This document shows, one piece after another, positions 8,329-16,636 of a DNA stretch of 64,000 nucleotides. The notes beneath the pieces are model-generated. The model had not been told where the DNA came from and searched no databases. It worked only from the letters and a program-made list of their open reading frames with translations. Location of the stretch: NCBI GenBank assembly GCA_002441465.1, contig DJWE01000067.1, positions 23,676-87,675 on the forward strand, written 5' to 3'. Source of the stretch: Propionibacteriaceae bacterium UBA6238 (lineage in GTDB: Bacteria > Actinomycetota > Actinomycetes > Propionibacteriales > Propionibacteriaceae). Every line of letters begins with the position of its first letter. Positions within the stretch are counted from its first letter, which is position 1. A program made the translations under genes and the position numbers.

Positions 8329-9252
8329 ATGGACACCGATCTGGACGATGTCCAGCCCGACGTCGATGAGAACCTGCGGGAGTTCATCGACCGGCTCGTC
8401 GCACAGGGCTACACCGTCGCTGACGGAGACAGCCCCGATCCGGTGTTGATCGACCCCCTTGGACGGGCGGTCGAGACCTGGCGGGAGGACTATCCCTATC
8501 CGGATCTGCTCGACCGCGAGCAGTACGAGCAGGAGAAGTACCTGCTCCAGATCGAGCTGCTGAAACTGCAGTACTGGAGCCAGGACCACGGCGTCCGCCA
8601 CATCATCGTTTTCGAGGGACGCGACGCCGCGGGCAAGGGCGGCACGATCAAGCGGTTCACCGAACACCTCAATCCCCGCGCGGCACGCGTGGTCGCGCTC
8701 ACCAAGCCGACCACGCGCGAGCAGGGCCAGTGGTACTTCCAGCGCTACGTGCAGCACTTCCCCACCTCCGGCGAGATGGTCCTGTTCGACCGCTCCTGGT
8801 ACAACCGGGCCGGGGTCGAGCAGGTGATGGGGTTCTGCAGCGACATCGAGTACGAGCGCTTCATGACTCAGGTGCCACAGTTCGAGCGCCTGATCGTGGA
8901 CGCCGGCGTCCACCTGACCAAGTTCTGGTTCTCGGTCACCCGCCGCGAACAGCGGACTCGGTTCGCGATCCGCCAGATCGACCCGGTGCGACGCTGGAAG
9001 CTCTCCCCCATGGATCTGGAGTCGCTCGACCGGTGGGACGCCTACGGCGCGGCCAAGGAAGCGATGTTCGCCCGCACCGACACCGACCACGCGCCCTGGA
9101 CCACAGTGCGCAGCAACGACAAGAAGCGCGCCCGGCTGAACGCCATGCGCCACTTCCTCAGCCAGTTCGACTACGACGACAAGGACGCCGCCGTCGTCGG
9201 CCAGCCCGACCCGCTGATCGTGAAGCGCGCGCGGGACACGATCGGCGACTAA
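8329..9252 (+). CDS. ppk2: Polyphosphate kinase 2
   Basis: A 307-residue protein of the PPK2 family, which transfers phosphate between polyphosphate and nucleoside diphosphates (class I type, usually making GTP or ATP from polyphosphate). It has the P-loop GRDAAGKGG at about residues 97-105 and the lid/Walker B region VLFDRSWYNRAGVE at about 151. The conserved TKPTTREQGQWYFQRY segment lies between them. Length and motif order match the single-domain class. I chose the ATG at 8329, which follows GAGAAGGA. It is a monocistronic gene downstream of a possible PHO-box-like repeat. Confidence 0.93.
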   Translation: MDTDLDDVQPDVDENLREFIDRLVAQGYTVADGDSPDPVLIDPLGRAVETWREDYPYPDLLDREQYEQEKYLLQIELLKLQYWSQDHGVRHIIVFEGRDAAGKGGTIKRFTEHLNPRAARVVALTKPTTREQGQWYFQRYVQHFPTSGEMVLFDRSWYNRAGVEQVMGFCSDIEYERFMTQVPQFERLIVDAGVHLTKFWFSVTRREQRTRFAIRQIDPVRRWKLSPMDLESLDRWDAYGAAKEAMFARTDTDHAPWTTVRSNDKKRARLNAMRHFLSQFDYDDKDAAVVGQPDPLIVKRARDTIGD

Positions 9253-9268
9253 GGCCCGCGCCCGGCGA

Positions 9269-9982
9269 TCACGCAAGCCAGCGGTCACCGGCCGGTCCGG
9301 CCAACCGGCGGGCCGGCGGCTGCGCGGACGCCTCCGCGGCAGCGCTCCAGGCGAGGCTGATCAGGTAGCCCTGCGGGCCGTCGATCTCGCACACCAGGTA
9401 GCTCTGGGCACCGCCGGCGATCCAGCCGCCGCCGCGGCGCAACCACACCGCCCCCGGATCGATCAGGAGCCCTCGTCCGTCGGCCTTCAAGACGGCCTCC
9501 ACCCGCGTCCAGCGTCGCAGCACGTTCTCGCGCGAGGCTCCGATCAGCCGGCGCAGTTCCTCGGCCCGTTCCTGGTCGTGGGCATCCCGCTCGACATCGA
9601 TGCCGAGCCGCGACACCGTCTCCGACGGAGCCACCGCCGCGACCACGAGTCCTTCGGCGTAGGCCACGCTCGCCCGAGCCGGGACGCCCACGAGCTCCAC
9701 CCCGGCGTGCCGCTCCCCGCAGCGCGGGCAGGCCCCTGGCTGCACCGTCCACCCGGTGGCGTCGGGGAACAGCTCCTCGACCAGCCTTCGCAGCAACACC
9801 CGCCCGAGCACGAACTGCTTCAGCCGAGCCCTCCGCAGGCCGGCGGTCCGTTCGCGGTCGAGCTCGCCGAGCAACTCGATCTGGCTGCGCACACCGATCC
9901 GGCGGTCGTCGGACAGCCAGGCCACGGACACCGGGCCGGCTGCGACCGGCACCGTCCTGGCCAGCGCATCACGTAGGGGCAC
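9269..9982 (-). CDS. 4'-phosphopantetheinyl transferase superfamily protein
   Basis: A 237-residue Sfp/AcpS-like enzyme that would move the 4'-phosphopantetheine arm of CoA to a carrier protein. The diagnostic metal-binding GIDVER and the downstream WTRVEAVLKADGRGL (the W-x-x-KEA-x-x-K-like motif, with E and K retained) are visible. The central PGACPRCGERHAGVEL segment matches the cysteine-containing region seen in Sfp-type proteins. I chose the GTG at 9982 because AGGAG lies 5 nt upstream; longer frames to 10102 lack support. It is convergent with ppk2 with only a 16-bp gap. No carrier-protein, NRPS or PKS gene is in the window, so its partner is encoded elsewhere. Confidence 0.82.
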   Translation of the reverse strand: MPLRDALARTVPVAAGPVSVAWLSDDRRIGVRSQIELLGELDRERTAGLRRARLKQFVLGRVLLRRLVEELFPDATGWTVQPGACPRCGERHAGVELVGVPARASVAYAEGLVVAAVAPSETVSRLGIDVERDAHDQERAEELRRLIGASRENVLRRWTRVEAVLKADGRGLLIDPGAVWLRRGGGWIAGGAQSYLVCEIDGPQGYLISLAWSAAAEASAQPPARRLAGPAGDRWLA

Positions 9983-10251
9983 GCCTCTCCTACTCGGGGC
10001 AGGTGACGCCTCGAACGCTCGCCGACCTCGGTCAACCAAGGACCACCACGAGGTGAACGACACATGATGGCTCGGCGAACATGTTGCGGGCCGCCCGCCC
10101 ACGCCAGCGCCGGACGGCGAGGTTCATCGGGACGTATCCAGCCGTTCACCGCCTCGCCACTCGGCACACCGAAGATGGGTCGTAGGTCGGGAGCCTGGCG
10201 CGACTCACCGCCAGAATTCCCGAATCCGGCCAACGAAGGCGAGGAGACCCC

Positions 10252-10569
10252 ATGTCCACGACCGTCACCCCCCGTGCCGCCGCCGTCGCACCGCCGTGCC
10301 CGTGGTGGTGCACCGCGGGTCCTGCCGAACACGAGTGGAGCGACGACCACTTCGGTACCCGGACCGGACTGCACCACCGAACCGTCGGCGGCTTCAGCCT
10401 CTACGCCACCGAGCGCACCCGGCCCGGAGTCCCCTCCGTGATCGAGGTCTACGCCACGCAGACCGGCTTCGTCGCCATTCGCAGCGCAGCCGACGCGGAT
10501 GACCTCGCGGCCGACCTCGAACAGATCACCGCGATCCTGCGCCGGGTCGAGACCGAGTCGACGACGTAG
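10252..10569 (+). CDS. Small DUF6907-like protein
   Basis: A 105-residue protein with the pattern CPWWCTAGPAEHEWSDDHFG near residues 21-40, followed by a beta-rich segment and a final amphipathic helix (ADDLAADLEQITAILRRVE). The CPxWC...H...H start resembles the actinobacterial DUF6907 family, which often sits next to regulatory genes and has no proven role. A good ribosome site (GGCGAGGAGACCCC) precedes the ATG at 10252. The gene stands alone, convergent with the vWA gene. The two cysteines and following histidines could bind a metal, but this is only suggested by spacing. Confidence 0.65.
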   Translation: MSTTVTPRAAAVAPPCPWWCTAGPAEHEWSDDHFGTRTGLHHRTVGGFSLYATERTRPGVPSVIEVYATQTGFVAIRSAADADDLAADLEQITAILRRVETESTT

Positions 10570-10600
10570 GGCCGTCCGCGGTCACTCATCGGTGCGAGGC

Positions 10601-12637
10601 TCACCCGTACCGCAGACCGGCAGAACCGCCGCCACCGAAGCGCGCCCGCCGAGCCTGCAGGTACTCCGAGACCACGGCCGCGCCGAGGTCGTCCAGCTCC
10701 GGGCTGACCACCCGTCCGTCCACCCGGTCGGCCATCTGCTTGACGAAGCGGGCCAGTCCCGGGTCGTCGCCGAGGCGGAAGAACGTGATCCGTGCGCCCA
10801 GCCGCCGCAGCCGGTCCAGCTGGGCGACCGTCATCCGCAGGGTCTCCAGGCTCGGCGGATAGGTGAACCACGACTCCCCATCGGCGGCCAGGTGCGCGGT
10901 CGGCTCCCCGTCGGTGACCACGAGCACCACCGGCTGCATGGTCGGGAACCGACGGAACATCCGCTCCGCCAGCAGCAGTCCGTGATGCAGGTTGGTGCCC
11001 TGTTCCCGAAGCGGCGGCAGCGCGGTGAGCCGTCCGACGGTCATGCTCTGGGCGTACCGGCCGAAGGCGACCAACTCGAGCTGGTCACCCCGCCACCGAG
11101 TGGAGACCAGGTGGTGCAGCGCTACGGCGGTGCGCTTCATCGGTGTCCAGCGGCCCTCCGCGGCCATCGAGAACGAAGTGTCCACCAGGAGCGCCACCGC
11201 AGCCTGCGTGCGCGTCTCCGATTCGACCACCTCGACGTCGCCCATCTCGATGCGAATGCCCCGGCCGCCGGACGATCCGGAACGAGTCGCCGAGGCGGCG
11301 GTGGTGGTCACCACGGGGCGACGGATCGCGTTCAGCAGGGTGCGCGACACGTCCCACGGCTCGGTGTCGCCGAACGCCCAGGCCCGCGACGATCCGGTCG
11401 GTTCCCCCGCGGCACCGGCGAGGTGGGTCTCGCGCCGCCCCGACCGGCCGCCCAGCCGGTCGGCGACGTCGGCCAGGAGCGAGGTGCCGAGCTGACGCAG
11501 GGCACGCGGCGAGAGCTGCAGCTCGCCGTCGGCGGTGCGGTTGAGATAGCCGCTCTCGCGCAGCGCACGCTCGATCTCGGTCAGCGTCCGGGCACTCGCC
11601 GCCGCGTCCGTCCCGAGCTGCCGCGCCAGCGCGTCCAGGTCGATGTCGTCCATCCGGGCGCCGCCGTAGCCCTGCCCGAGCTGCGCGGCCAGCGAGTCGA
11701 GTTCGGCCAGGTCGGCCAGCACCCCGGTGCCCTCGCCCAGCCCCAGGCCGTCCTGTCCGCCGAACTGTTCCGAGCCGGACCAGTCCTCACCCGGACGCAG
11801 CGCCTGCAGGTTCGCGTCCAGCTGGCCGAGTTGGGCGATCAGCTCCGGTGAGCCGAATGCCTGCGCGGACAGCTGCAGCAGTTCCTCCCGCTGCTCGGGC
11901 GTCATCGAGTTCAGCATCCGCTGGGCGGCCGCGGCGCGCTTCGACAGCGCGTCGATGAGTTCGTCGACCGTGCGGGGCTGCTCTGGGAAGTACTGGCCGT
12001 GGGCGTCCATGAACGCCTCGAAATCCTCAGCGGTGTCCTCGCCGCGACGGTGCTTGTCCAGCAACTCGTTCAGGTCGCGCAGCATCGCCTGGACGGCGTC
12101 GCGGTCGGCATCGGTGGCATTCTCCAGTGCCTGCTTCATGCCGGCGAACCGCTGGTCGAGCAGCTCGCGTCCGAGCAGGTCCTTGATCCGGTCGTAGGCA
12201 GCCTTCGCCGTGGGTGAGCGCCAGTCGTAGTCGGACAGCTCCTGCACCGCCGCCGGCACCGAATCCGGCAGGTTGCCCAGCCGCAGCTCGCGGAAGTCCC
12301 GATCCGCGTCGTCGAGGTCGATGTCGCGAGCCAGTTCCTTGCGCTCCTCCAGCACCGCGGCGTCCAGCAACTCCTTCACTTCGGCCATCGTGCCGTCGAG
12401 GCGGTGCCGGGTGAGCAGTTCGCTGCGCCGGGCATGCACTCGCGCGGCCAGATCGTCCAGGCCCTGCTGCCCGCGTCCACCCCGACGCAGGAACTCGCGC
12501 AGGGCGCGCTGCCCGGAGTAGCCCTCCATCACGTCGGCGGAGATCGCCGAGAGGGCCTCGGACAGGTCCACCGGTGGCGCGAGCGGATCGGGACCGTCAA
12601 CGTAGCGCCCGTAGCGGGACGAGTGGGGACGCGGCAC
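10601..12637 (-). CDS. vWA-domain protein, partner of MoxR-type ATPase
   Basis: A 678-residue cytoplasmic protein. Residues 1-400 are largely helical, charged and Gln/Leu-rich. The C-terminal third is a von Willebrand A domain with an intact MIDAS motif DTSFS at 486-490, a conserved Thr in the GTNLHHG loop and the VVTDGEPTAH strand. It lies 9 bp downstream of the ATPase gene, and the pair matches in size and order the Rv0958/Rv0959-type pair of mycobacteria as I remember it. MoxR-vWA pairs act as chelatase-like or assembly machines; the substrate here is unknown. The start is the ATG at 12637. Confidence 0.85.
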   Translation of the reverse strand: MPRPHSSRYGRYVDGPDPLAPPVDLSEALSAISADVMEGYSGQRALREFLRRGGRGQQGLDDLAARVHARRSELLTRHRLDGTMAEVKELLDAAVLEERKELARDIDLDDADRDFRELRLGNLPDSVPAAVQELSDYDWRSPTAKAAYDRIKDLLGRELLDQRFAGMKQALENATDADRDAVQAMLRDLNELLDKHRRGEDTAEDFEAFMDAHGQYFPEQPRTVDELIDALSKRAAAAQRMLNSMTPEQREELLQLSAQAFGSPELIAQLGQLDANLQALRPGEDWSGSEQFGGQDGLGLGEGTGVLADLAELDSLAAQLGQGYGGARMDDIDLDALARQLGTDAAASARTLTEIERALRESGYLNRTADGELQLSPRALRQLGTSLLADVADRLGGRSGRRETHLAGAAGEPTGSSRAWAFGDTEPWDVSRTLLNAIRRPVVTTTAASATRSGSSGGRGIRIEMGDVEVVESETRTQAAVALLVDTSFSMAAEGRWTPMKRTAVALHHLVSTRWRGDQLELVAFGRYAQSMTVGRLTALPPLREQGTNLHHGLLLAERMFRRFPTMQPVVLVVTDGEPTAHLAADGESWFTYPPSLETLRMTVAQLDRLRRLGARITFFRLGDDPGLARFVKQMADRVDGRVVSPELDDLGAAVVSEYLQARRARFGGGGSAGLRYG

Positions 12638-12646
12638 AGCCGCCTC

Positions 12647-14035
12647 CTATCCGTAGATGGTCTGGCCCTCGTCGGACTCCTTGGAGATCCGGCGGGCCAG
12701 GTAGAGACCTTCCAGGGCAAGCTCGATCGCGCTGGCACGCTCGCCGTCGCTGGTCGCGTCGAACCGTTCGCAGATCTGGTCGTACAGCGGCGAGCCGTCC
12801 AGCGAGGGAAGTCCGGCGAGGAACTCCCCCGCGGACACCTGTTCGCCGGTGGTCACGGTGACGTGGCCGTCCAGAGTCGCGACCAGGGAACTCAAGTCGA
12901 TCCCGCGGAAGTGGCCGCGAACCGTCTCCGCGGTCGCGGTGCGCAGCAAGTGGGAAAGGATCTCGGCTTCCCTGCCCTCCTCGCCGGACTCGAACTCCAG
13001 CTTCCCGGTGAGCACGTCGACGGCGGCCTCCAGGTCGACCACTCTCGCCACGGCCTCGGCCTCCCCACGCGCGGTCGCCCGATGCAGGGCCGCGGCCGCG
13101 ACGGTCTCCGCACCGGCGATCGCGAACCGGGCCGACACCCCCGAGCGCTGGTTGATCGCCGGCGAGACCCGCAGGGATCGGGTGTAGCGGGCCAGGATCT
13201 CCACGATCGGCTCGGGAATCTCGGCGACCAGGTGTGCCTCCTGCGCGATCACGGCCAGCTCGTCGTCGAGTTCGATCGGGTAGTGGGTGCGGATCTCCGC
13301 ACCGAACCGGTCCTTGAGCGGGGTGATGATCCGGCCCCGGTTGGTGTAGTCCTCGGGGTTGGCCGAGGCGACCACCAGGACGTCCAGCGGCAGCCGCAGC
13401 AGGTAGCCGCGGATCTGGATGTCTCGCTCCTCCATCACGTTGAGCATCGCAACCTGGATCCGCTCGGCCAGATCGGGCAGCTCGTTGATCGCGACGATGC
13501 CGCGGTGCGAACGCGGGATCAGGCCGTAGTGAATGGTCTCGGGGTCGCCCAACTGGCGGCCCTCGGCGACCTTCATCGGATCGACGTCGCCGACGAGGTC
13601 CGCGACCGAGGTGTCCGGAGTGGCGAGCTTCTCCGAATACCGCTCGGAGCGGTGCCGCCACGCGACCGGCAACTGGTCGCCCTCGGCCGCAGCCCGTCGC
13701 CGGGACGCCGGGGTGATCGGGTCGTAGGGGTGTTCGCCGAGCTCGGCACCGGCGATCACCGGCGTCCACTCGTCCAGCAGGTTGACCAGACTGCGCAGCA
13801 GGCGGGTCTTGCCCTGGCCTCGCTCCCCGAGCAGGACCACGTCGTGCCCGGCGATCAGGGCCCGCTCGAGCTGCGGCAGCACCGTGCGGCTGAATCCGTG
13901 CAGGCCGGGCCACGGGTTCTCTCCCGCAGCGATCAGGGCGAGCAGGTTGTCCCTGATCTCCTCACGCAGGTGCTTGCGCAGGTGGCCGCTGGCACGCAGT
14001 TCGCCAAGGGTTGCGATGGTGGGGGCTTCGCTCAC
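12647..14035 (-). CDS. MoxR/magnesium-chelatase-type AAA+ ATPase
   Basis: A 462-residue AAA+ ATPase. The Walker A motif GERGQGKT is at residues 70-77. The Walker B/sensor region GIVAINELPDLAERIQ and the ASANPEDYTNRGR sensor 1 segment follow, as in the ChlI/MoxR group. The N-terminus has the short helical lead (GELRASGHLRKHLREEIRDNLL) typical of this subgroup, shown here in part. It is transcribed first and is followed after 9 bp by the vWA gene, so the two form one operon and probably one machine. The start is an ATG at 14035. Confidence 0.87.
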   Translation of the reverse strand: MSEAPTIATLGELRASGHLRKHLREEIRDNLLALIAAGENPWPGLHGFSRTVLPQLERALIAGHDVVLLGERGQGKTRLLRSLVNLLDEWTPVIAGAELGEHPYDPITPASRRRAAAEGDQLPVAWRHRSERYSEKLATPDTSVADLVGDVDPMKVAEGRQLGDPETIHYGLIPRSHRGIVAINELPDLAERIQVAMLNVMEERDIQIRGYLLRLPLDVLVVASANPEDYTNRGRIITPLKDRFGAEIRTHYPIELDDELAVIAQEAHLVAEIPEPIVEILARYTRSLRVSPAINQRSGVSARFAIAGAETVAAAALHRATARGEAEAVARVVDLEAAVDVLTGKLEFESGEEGREAEILSHLLRTATAETVRGHFRGIDLSSLVATLDGHVTVTTGEQVSAGEFLAGLPSLDGSPLYDQICERFDATSDGERASAIELALEGLYLARRISKESDEGQTIYG

Positions 14036-14123
14036 CCATTCACGCTAACCCCGCCATCACCGGGTTGGCGGGGGGTACTCCTGCCCGCTTGTGCGTCCGG
14101 GCAAGCGAGCTACGCTCGCCGCC

Positions 14124-14771
14124 ATGGCAGCGTCCAGGACGCCGCCGGGCACGCTGGTCCTGCTCGTCCGGCACGGCGCCACTCCGACCACGGGACGGAT
14201 CCTGCCCGGGCGCGCTCCGGGCCTGCACCTTTCCGAGGAAGGCCTGGAGCAGGCCCGCCGGGCCGCGGAACGCCTGGCCACGGCGACCCTGGCCGGCGTC
14301 CTGAGCTCACCGCTGGAGCGGGCACGAGAGACCGCAGAGCCCACCCTCGCCAGCACCGGGCTACCGCTGCAGCCGGAGCCGGGTCTGGTCGAGACCGACG
14401 TGGGCGAGTGGACCGGTGCGTCCCTAGCCGCTCTGGCCCGCCGCACGCAGTGGCGGGACGGCCTGCGCTCGCCGTCGACGTTCCGCTTCCCCGGCGGGGA
14501 GAGCTTCGCCGAGGTTCAGGCGCGGGTCGTGGCCGTGCTGGACCGGTTGCCGGAGCAGTATCCGGGTCGCACCGTGGCCTGCTTCAGCCACGCCGACCCG
14601 ATCCGGATCGCGCTCAACTACGCGCTCGGTGCGCACCTGGACACCTTCGGCCGGATCGTGGTCGCGCCCGGCTCGATCTCGGCGATCCGTCTGGTCGCGG
14701 GCAGCGCACCGTCAGTGATCGCGGTGAACTCGGTCCAGGGCGCGCTCACCGATCTCGGGTCGGAGCACTGA
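14124..14771 (+). CDS. Histidine phosphatase family protein (MSMEG_4193-type phosphomutase-like)
   Basis: A 215-residue phosphoglycerate-mutase-like enzyme. The catalytic LLVRHGATPTT motif is at about residues 12-22, a second arginine lies in SSPLERARETAE, and the final catalytic histidine is in CFSHADPIR. I chose the ATG at 14124, since family members begin shortly before the RHG motif; a GTG at 14091 is possible. The gene is followed after 1 bp by an SCO1664-family gene. In many actinobacteria a DUF3090 gene sits between these two; here it is absent. The physiological substrate of this group is not established. Confidence 0.85.
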   Translation: MAASRTPPGTLVLLVRHGATPTTGRILPGRAPGLHLSEEGLEQARRAAERLATATLAGVLSSPLERARETAEPTLASTGLPLQPEPGLVETDVGEWTGASLAALARRTQWRDGLRSPSTFRFPGGESFAEVQARVVAVLDRLPEQYPGRTVACFSHADPIRIALNYALGAHLDTFGRIVVAPGSISAIRLVAGSAPSVIAVNSVQGALTDLGSEH

Positions 14772-14772
14772 G

Positions 14773-15507
14773 ATGGCGGTCCATCCCTACGTCCCCGAGC
14801 CGATCGGTCATGGCCCCGTGCTGGGCGTGCTGGCCGGCGGGGAGATCGAGCTGATCGGCCGGATCGAGCCGAGCAGCAACCTGGCTCTGCTGGTCGAGGT
14901 GAGCTGTGCCGAGGGCACCGCGGCCGCGGTGTACAAGCCTGAGGCCGGTGAGCGTCCGCTGCGGGATTTCGCGCCCGGGCTGCACCGCAGGGAGCGGGCG
15001 GCGTTCGTGCTCAGCGACTGGTTGGGCTGGGATCTGGTTCCGCCGACGGTCGTGCGGCCGGACGCACCCTTCGGCATCGGCTCGGTGCAGCTGTACGTCG
15101 ACGCCGACCCCGACGAGCATTACTTCACGCTGTACCGCCGCTCGCCCGAGATCGTGCCGCGGCTGCAGGCGCTGGCAGTGTTCGACCTGGTGGCGAACAA
15201 CGCCGATCGCAAGAGCGGGCACGTGCTGCTCGGCACCGACGGCCGCGTCCAGGCGATCGACAACGGCTTGTGCTTCGCGGTCGACTTCACCCTGCGCACG
15301 GTGATCTGGGACTTCGCGGGTGAGCCGATCCCCGAGGAGTTGCTCGGCGACGTGGCGCCGTTGGCGTCCGCGGTGCCGGTCCGGTTGGCGAGCCTGCTCG
15401 AGCCCGACGAGGTGCTCGCCCTGCAGGTCCGCGTCCGTCGGCTGCTGGCCACCGGTTCCTTCCCGGAGGATCGCACCGGACGCCGGGTGCCCTGGCCGCT
15501 GGTCTAG
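14773..15507 (+). CDS. SCO1664-family protein (PI3/4-kinase-like fold)
   Basis: A 244-residue cytoplasmic protein of the actinobacterial SCO1664 family. It has a kinase-like layout: AAVYKPEAGERPLRDF carries a candidate nucleotide-binding lysine, and VFDLVANNADRKSGHVLL has the NNADRKxxH catalytic-loop pattern. IQAIDNGLCF-like sequence (here VQAIDNGLCFAVD) then supplies a metal-binding Asp. These features resemble HipA/PI3-4-kinase-type enzymes; no activity is proven as far as I recall. The start ATG lies 1 bp after the phosphatase stop, so the two are translationally coupled. Confidence 0.8.
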   Translation: MAVHPYVPEPIGHGPVLGVLAGGEIELIGRIEPSSNLALLVEVSCAEGTAAAVYKPEAGERPLRDFAPGLHRRERAAFVLSDWLGWDLVPPTVVRPDAPFGIGSVQLYVDADPDEHYFTLYRRSPEIVPRLQALAVFDLVANNADRKSGHVLLGTDGRVQAIDNGLCFAVDFTLRTVIWDFAGEPIPEELLGDVAPLASAVPVRLASLLEPDEVLALQVRVRRLLATGSFPEDRTGRRVPWPLV

Positions 15508-15551
15508 GCGCAGGCATCGACCGGATCGCCGGGTCCGCTCATACTTGCGAC

Positions 15552-16058
15552 ATGGATCGTGAATCCCTGCGTGCCGCACAGGCACCGCTGCGGGCGCGCT
15601 ACCGCGCCGAACCCAGCAGCGCGATCGCTCCGCTCAGCGCTCGGGCCGCCTGGTCCGAGCCCGGCATCACCTGCACCGTCGACGGCTGGGCCGGTCCGGT
15701 CCGGGCCGGGTTGCACACAGCCACCGGCGGCGACGGGTCCGACGCCTGTTCGGCCGAGATGCTCCTGCAGGCCCTGCTCGGCTGCGCCGGGGTGACCATG
15801 CGCAGCGTGGCCACCGTGATGGACCTCGACGTGCGCGCGGCACGGTTCGAGGGGACGTGCGTCTACGACGCCCGAGGCACGCTCGGCGTCGACCGGGAGG
15901 TGCCGGTCGGCGTCCGGGACGTCGTGGTGCGGGCCGTCCTCGACACGGACGCCGCCGATACCGATCTCGCCCGGCTCGCGTCCTCCACCGAGCGCTACTG
16001 CGTGGTCGGGCAGTCGCTCAACGTGCCGGTGCGAATCGTCATCGAGCGCGCCGGGTAG
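15552..16058 (+). CDS. OsmC-family protein
   Basis: A 168-residue OsmC/Ohr-like protein. The two redox cysteines of the family are present, in LLQALLGCAGVTM (about residue 78) and in STERYCVVGQSL (about 148). Family members reduce organic hydroperoxides or handle sulfur species with thiol cofactors. It is 44 bp after the SCO1664-like gene and convergent with the next gene. Its position just before the persulfide operon may be meaningful but could be chance. The start is the ATG at 15552. Confidence 0.85.
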   Translation: MDRESLRAAQAPLRARYRAEPSSAIAPLSARAAWSEPGITCTVDGWAGPVRAGLHTATGGDGSDACSAEMLLQALLGCAGVTMRSVATVMDLDVRAARFEGTCVYDARGTLGVDREVPVGVRDVVVRAVLDTDAADTDLARLASSTERYCVVGQSLNVPVRIVIERAG

Positions 16059-16085
16059 CGCCACCTGCGGCGCCGGCCGCAGGCC

Positions 16086-16421
16086 TTACCGCGTCCCGTT
16101 GGCCAGAGCCTCGAAGTTCTCCCAGAGCGCCGGCACGCCGAACTCCTCCCGCTGCCGAAGTGCGGCCGGACCGACCCAGGCCCAGATCATTCCGGGCGCC
16201 CACAGGTCGTGGACCAAGCTCTTGTCCAGCACCCCGTGCTTGACGAAGGTCCCGATCGTCTCCCCGGTCATCAGCATCACGAACACCGACCGGTCCGCGG
16301 CCTGGGCGGACGCCGCGTCGAAGTCCGTCGACATCAACGCGATCGATGCGTCCACCCCGCCCGCTTCGGTGTGCCACTGCAGGATCTGCATGAACAGGGC
16401 TGCATCCTCCATGGTTGCCAC
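16086..16421 (-). CDS. Small DUF4760-like protein
   Basis: A 111-residue soluble, mostly helical protein with no signal peptide. The pattern TIGTFVKHGVLDKSLVHDLWAPGMIWAW followed by PALWENFEALA (both abbreviated) resembles the DUF4760 group, in which a W-E-x-F-E-x-L-A motif ends the domain. No function is known to me. The start is an ATG at 16421 with a GGGGG stretch about 8 nt upstream. It is divergent from the persulfide operon and shares its 215-bp control region, but the operators lie nearer the other gene. Confidence 0.55.
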   Translation of the reverse strand: MATMEDAALFMQILQWHTEAGGVDASIALMSTDFDAASAQAADRSVFVMLMTGETIGTFVKHGVLDKSLVHDLWAPGMIWAWVGPAALRQREEFGVPALWENFEALANGTR

Positions 16422-16557
16422 GGCTGTACCCCCTTGTCTGAGCCGAACCCTCGATCACCACGCTTCTCGCCTGTGCGCCCCTCCACAAGGTGTCGCCAGA
16501 CGCGGGCCCTCAGCAGTCCTACCCACCTGGCCGCTGTCGGTCTCGCGGAGCCTTGCC

Positions 16558-16613
16558 TATACCCCTCCGGGTATAGCTATGGTGGTCTCGAACCGATACC
16601 CCCCGGGGTATAC
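16558..16613 (+). promoter_or_regulatory. Two CstR/CsoR-type operators before the persulfide operon
   Basis: Two similar palindromes lie 37 bp apart: tatacccctccgggtata (16558-16575) and ataccccccggggtat (16596-16611). The pattern of TATACCCC facing GGGGTATA is that bound by CsoR-family repressors, including the persulfide sensor CstR. A weak -35-like TTGCCT at 16553 and a TATGGT-like -10 at about 16578 would place the first operator inside the promoter spacer. The second operator ends 25 bp before the ATG. Repression with release by persulfides is the obvious reading. The repressor gene is not in the window. Confidence 0.75.
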
Positions 16614-16636
16614 AGAGACTCAGTTCAGGAGAGACC

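Noticed and set aside
12404..14854. An 816-codon plus-strand frame opposite the MoxR ATPase gene
   Set aside because: It is antisense to the clear AAA+ gene and its composition is that of a complementary-frame artefact. Its end reads out of frame across the histidine phosphatase.
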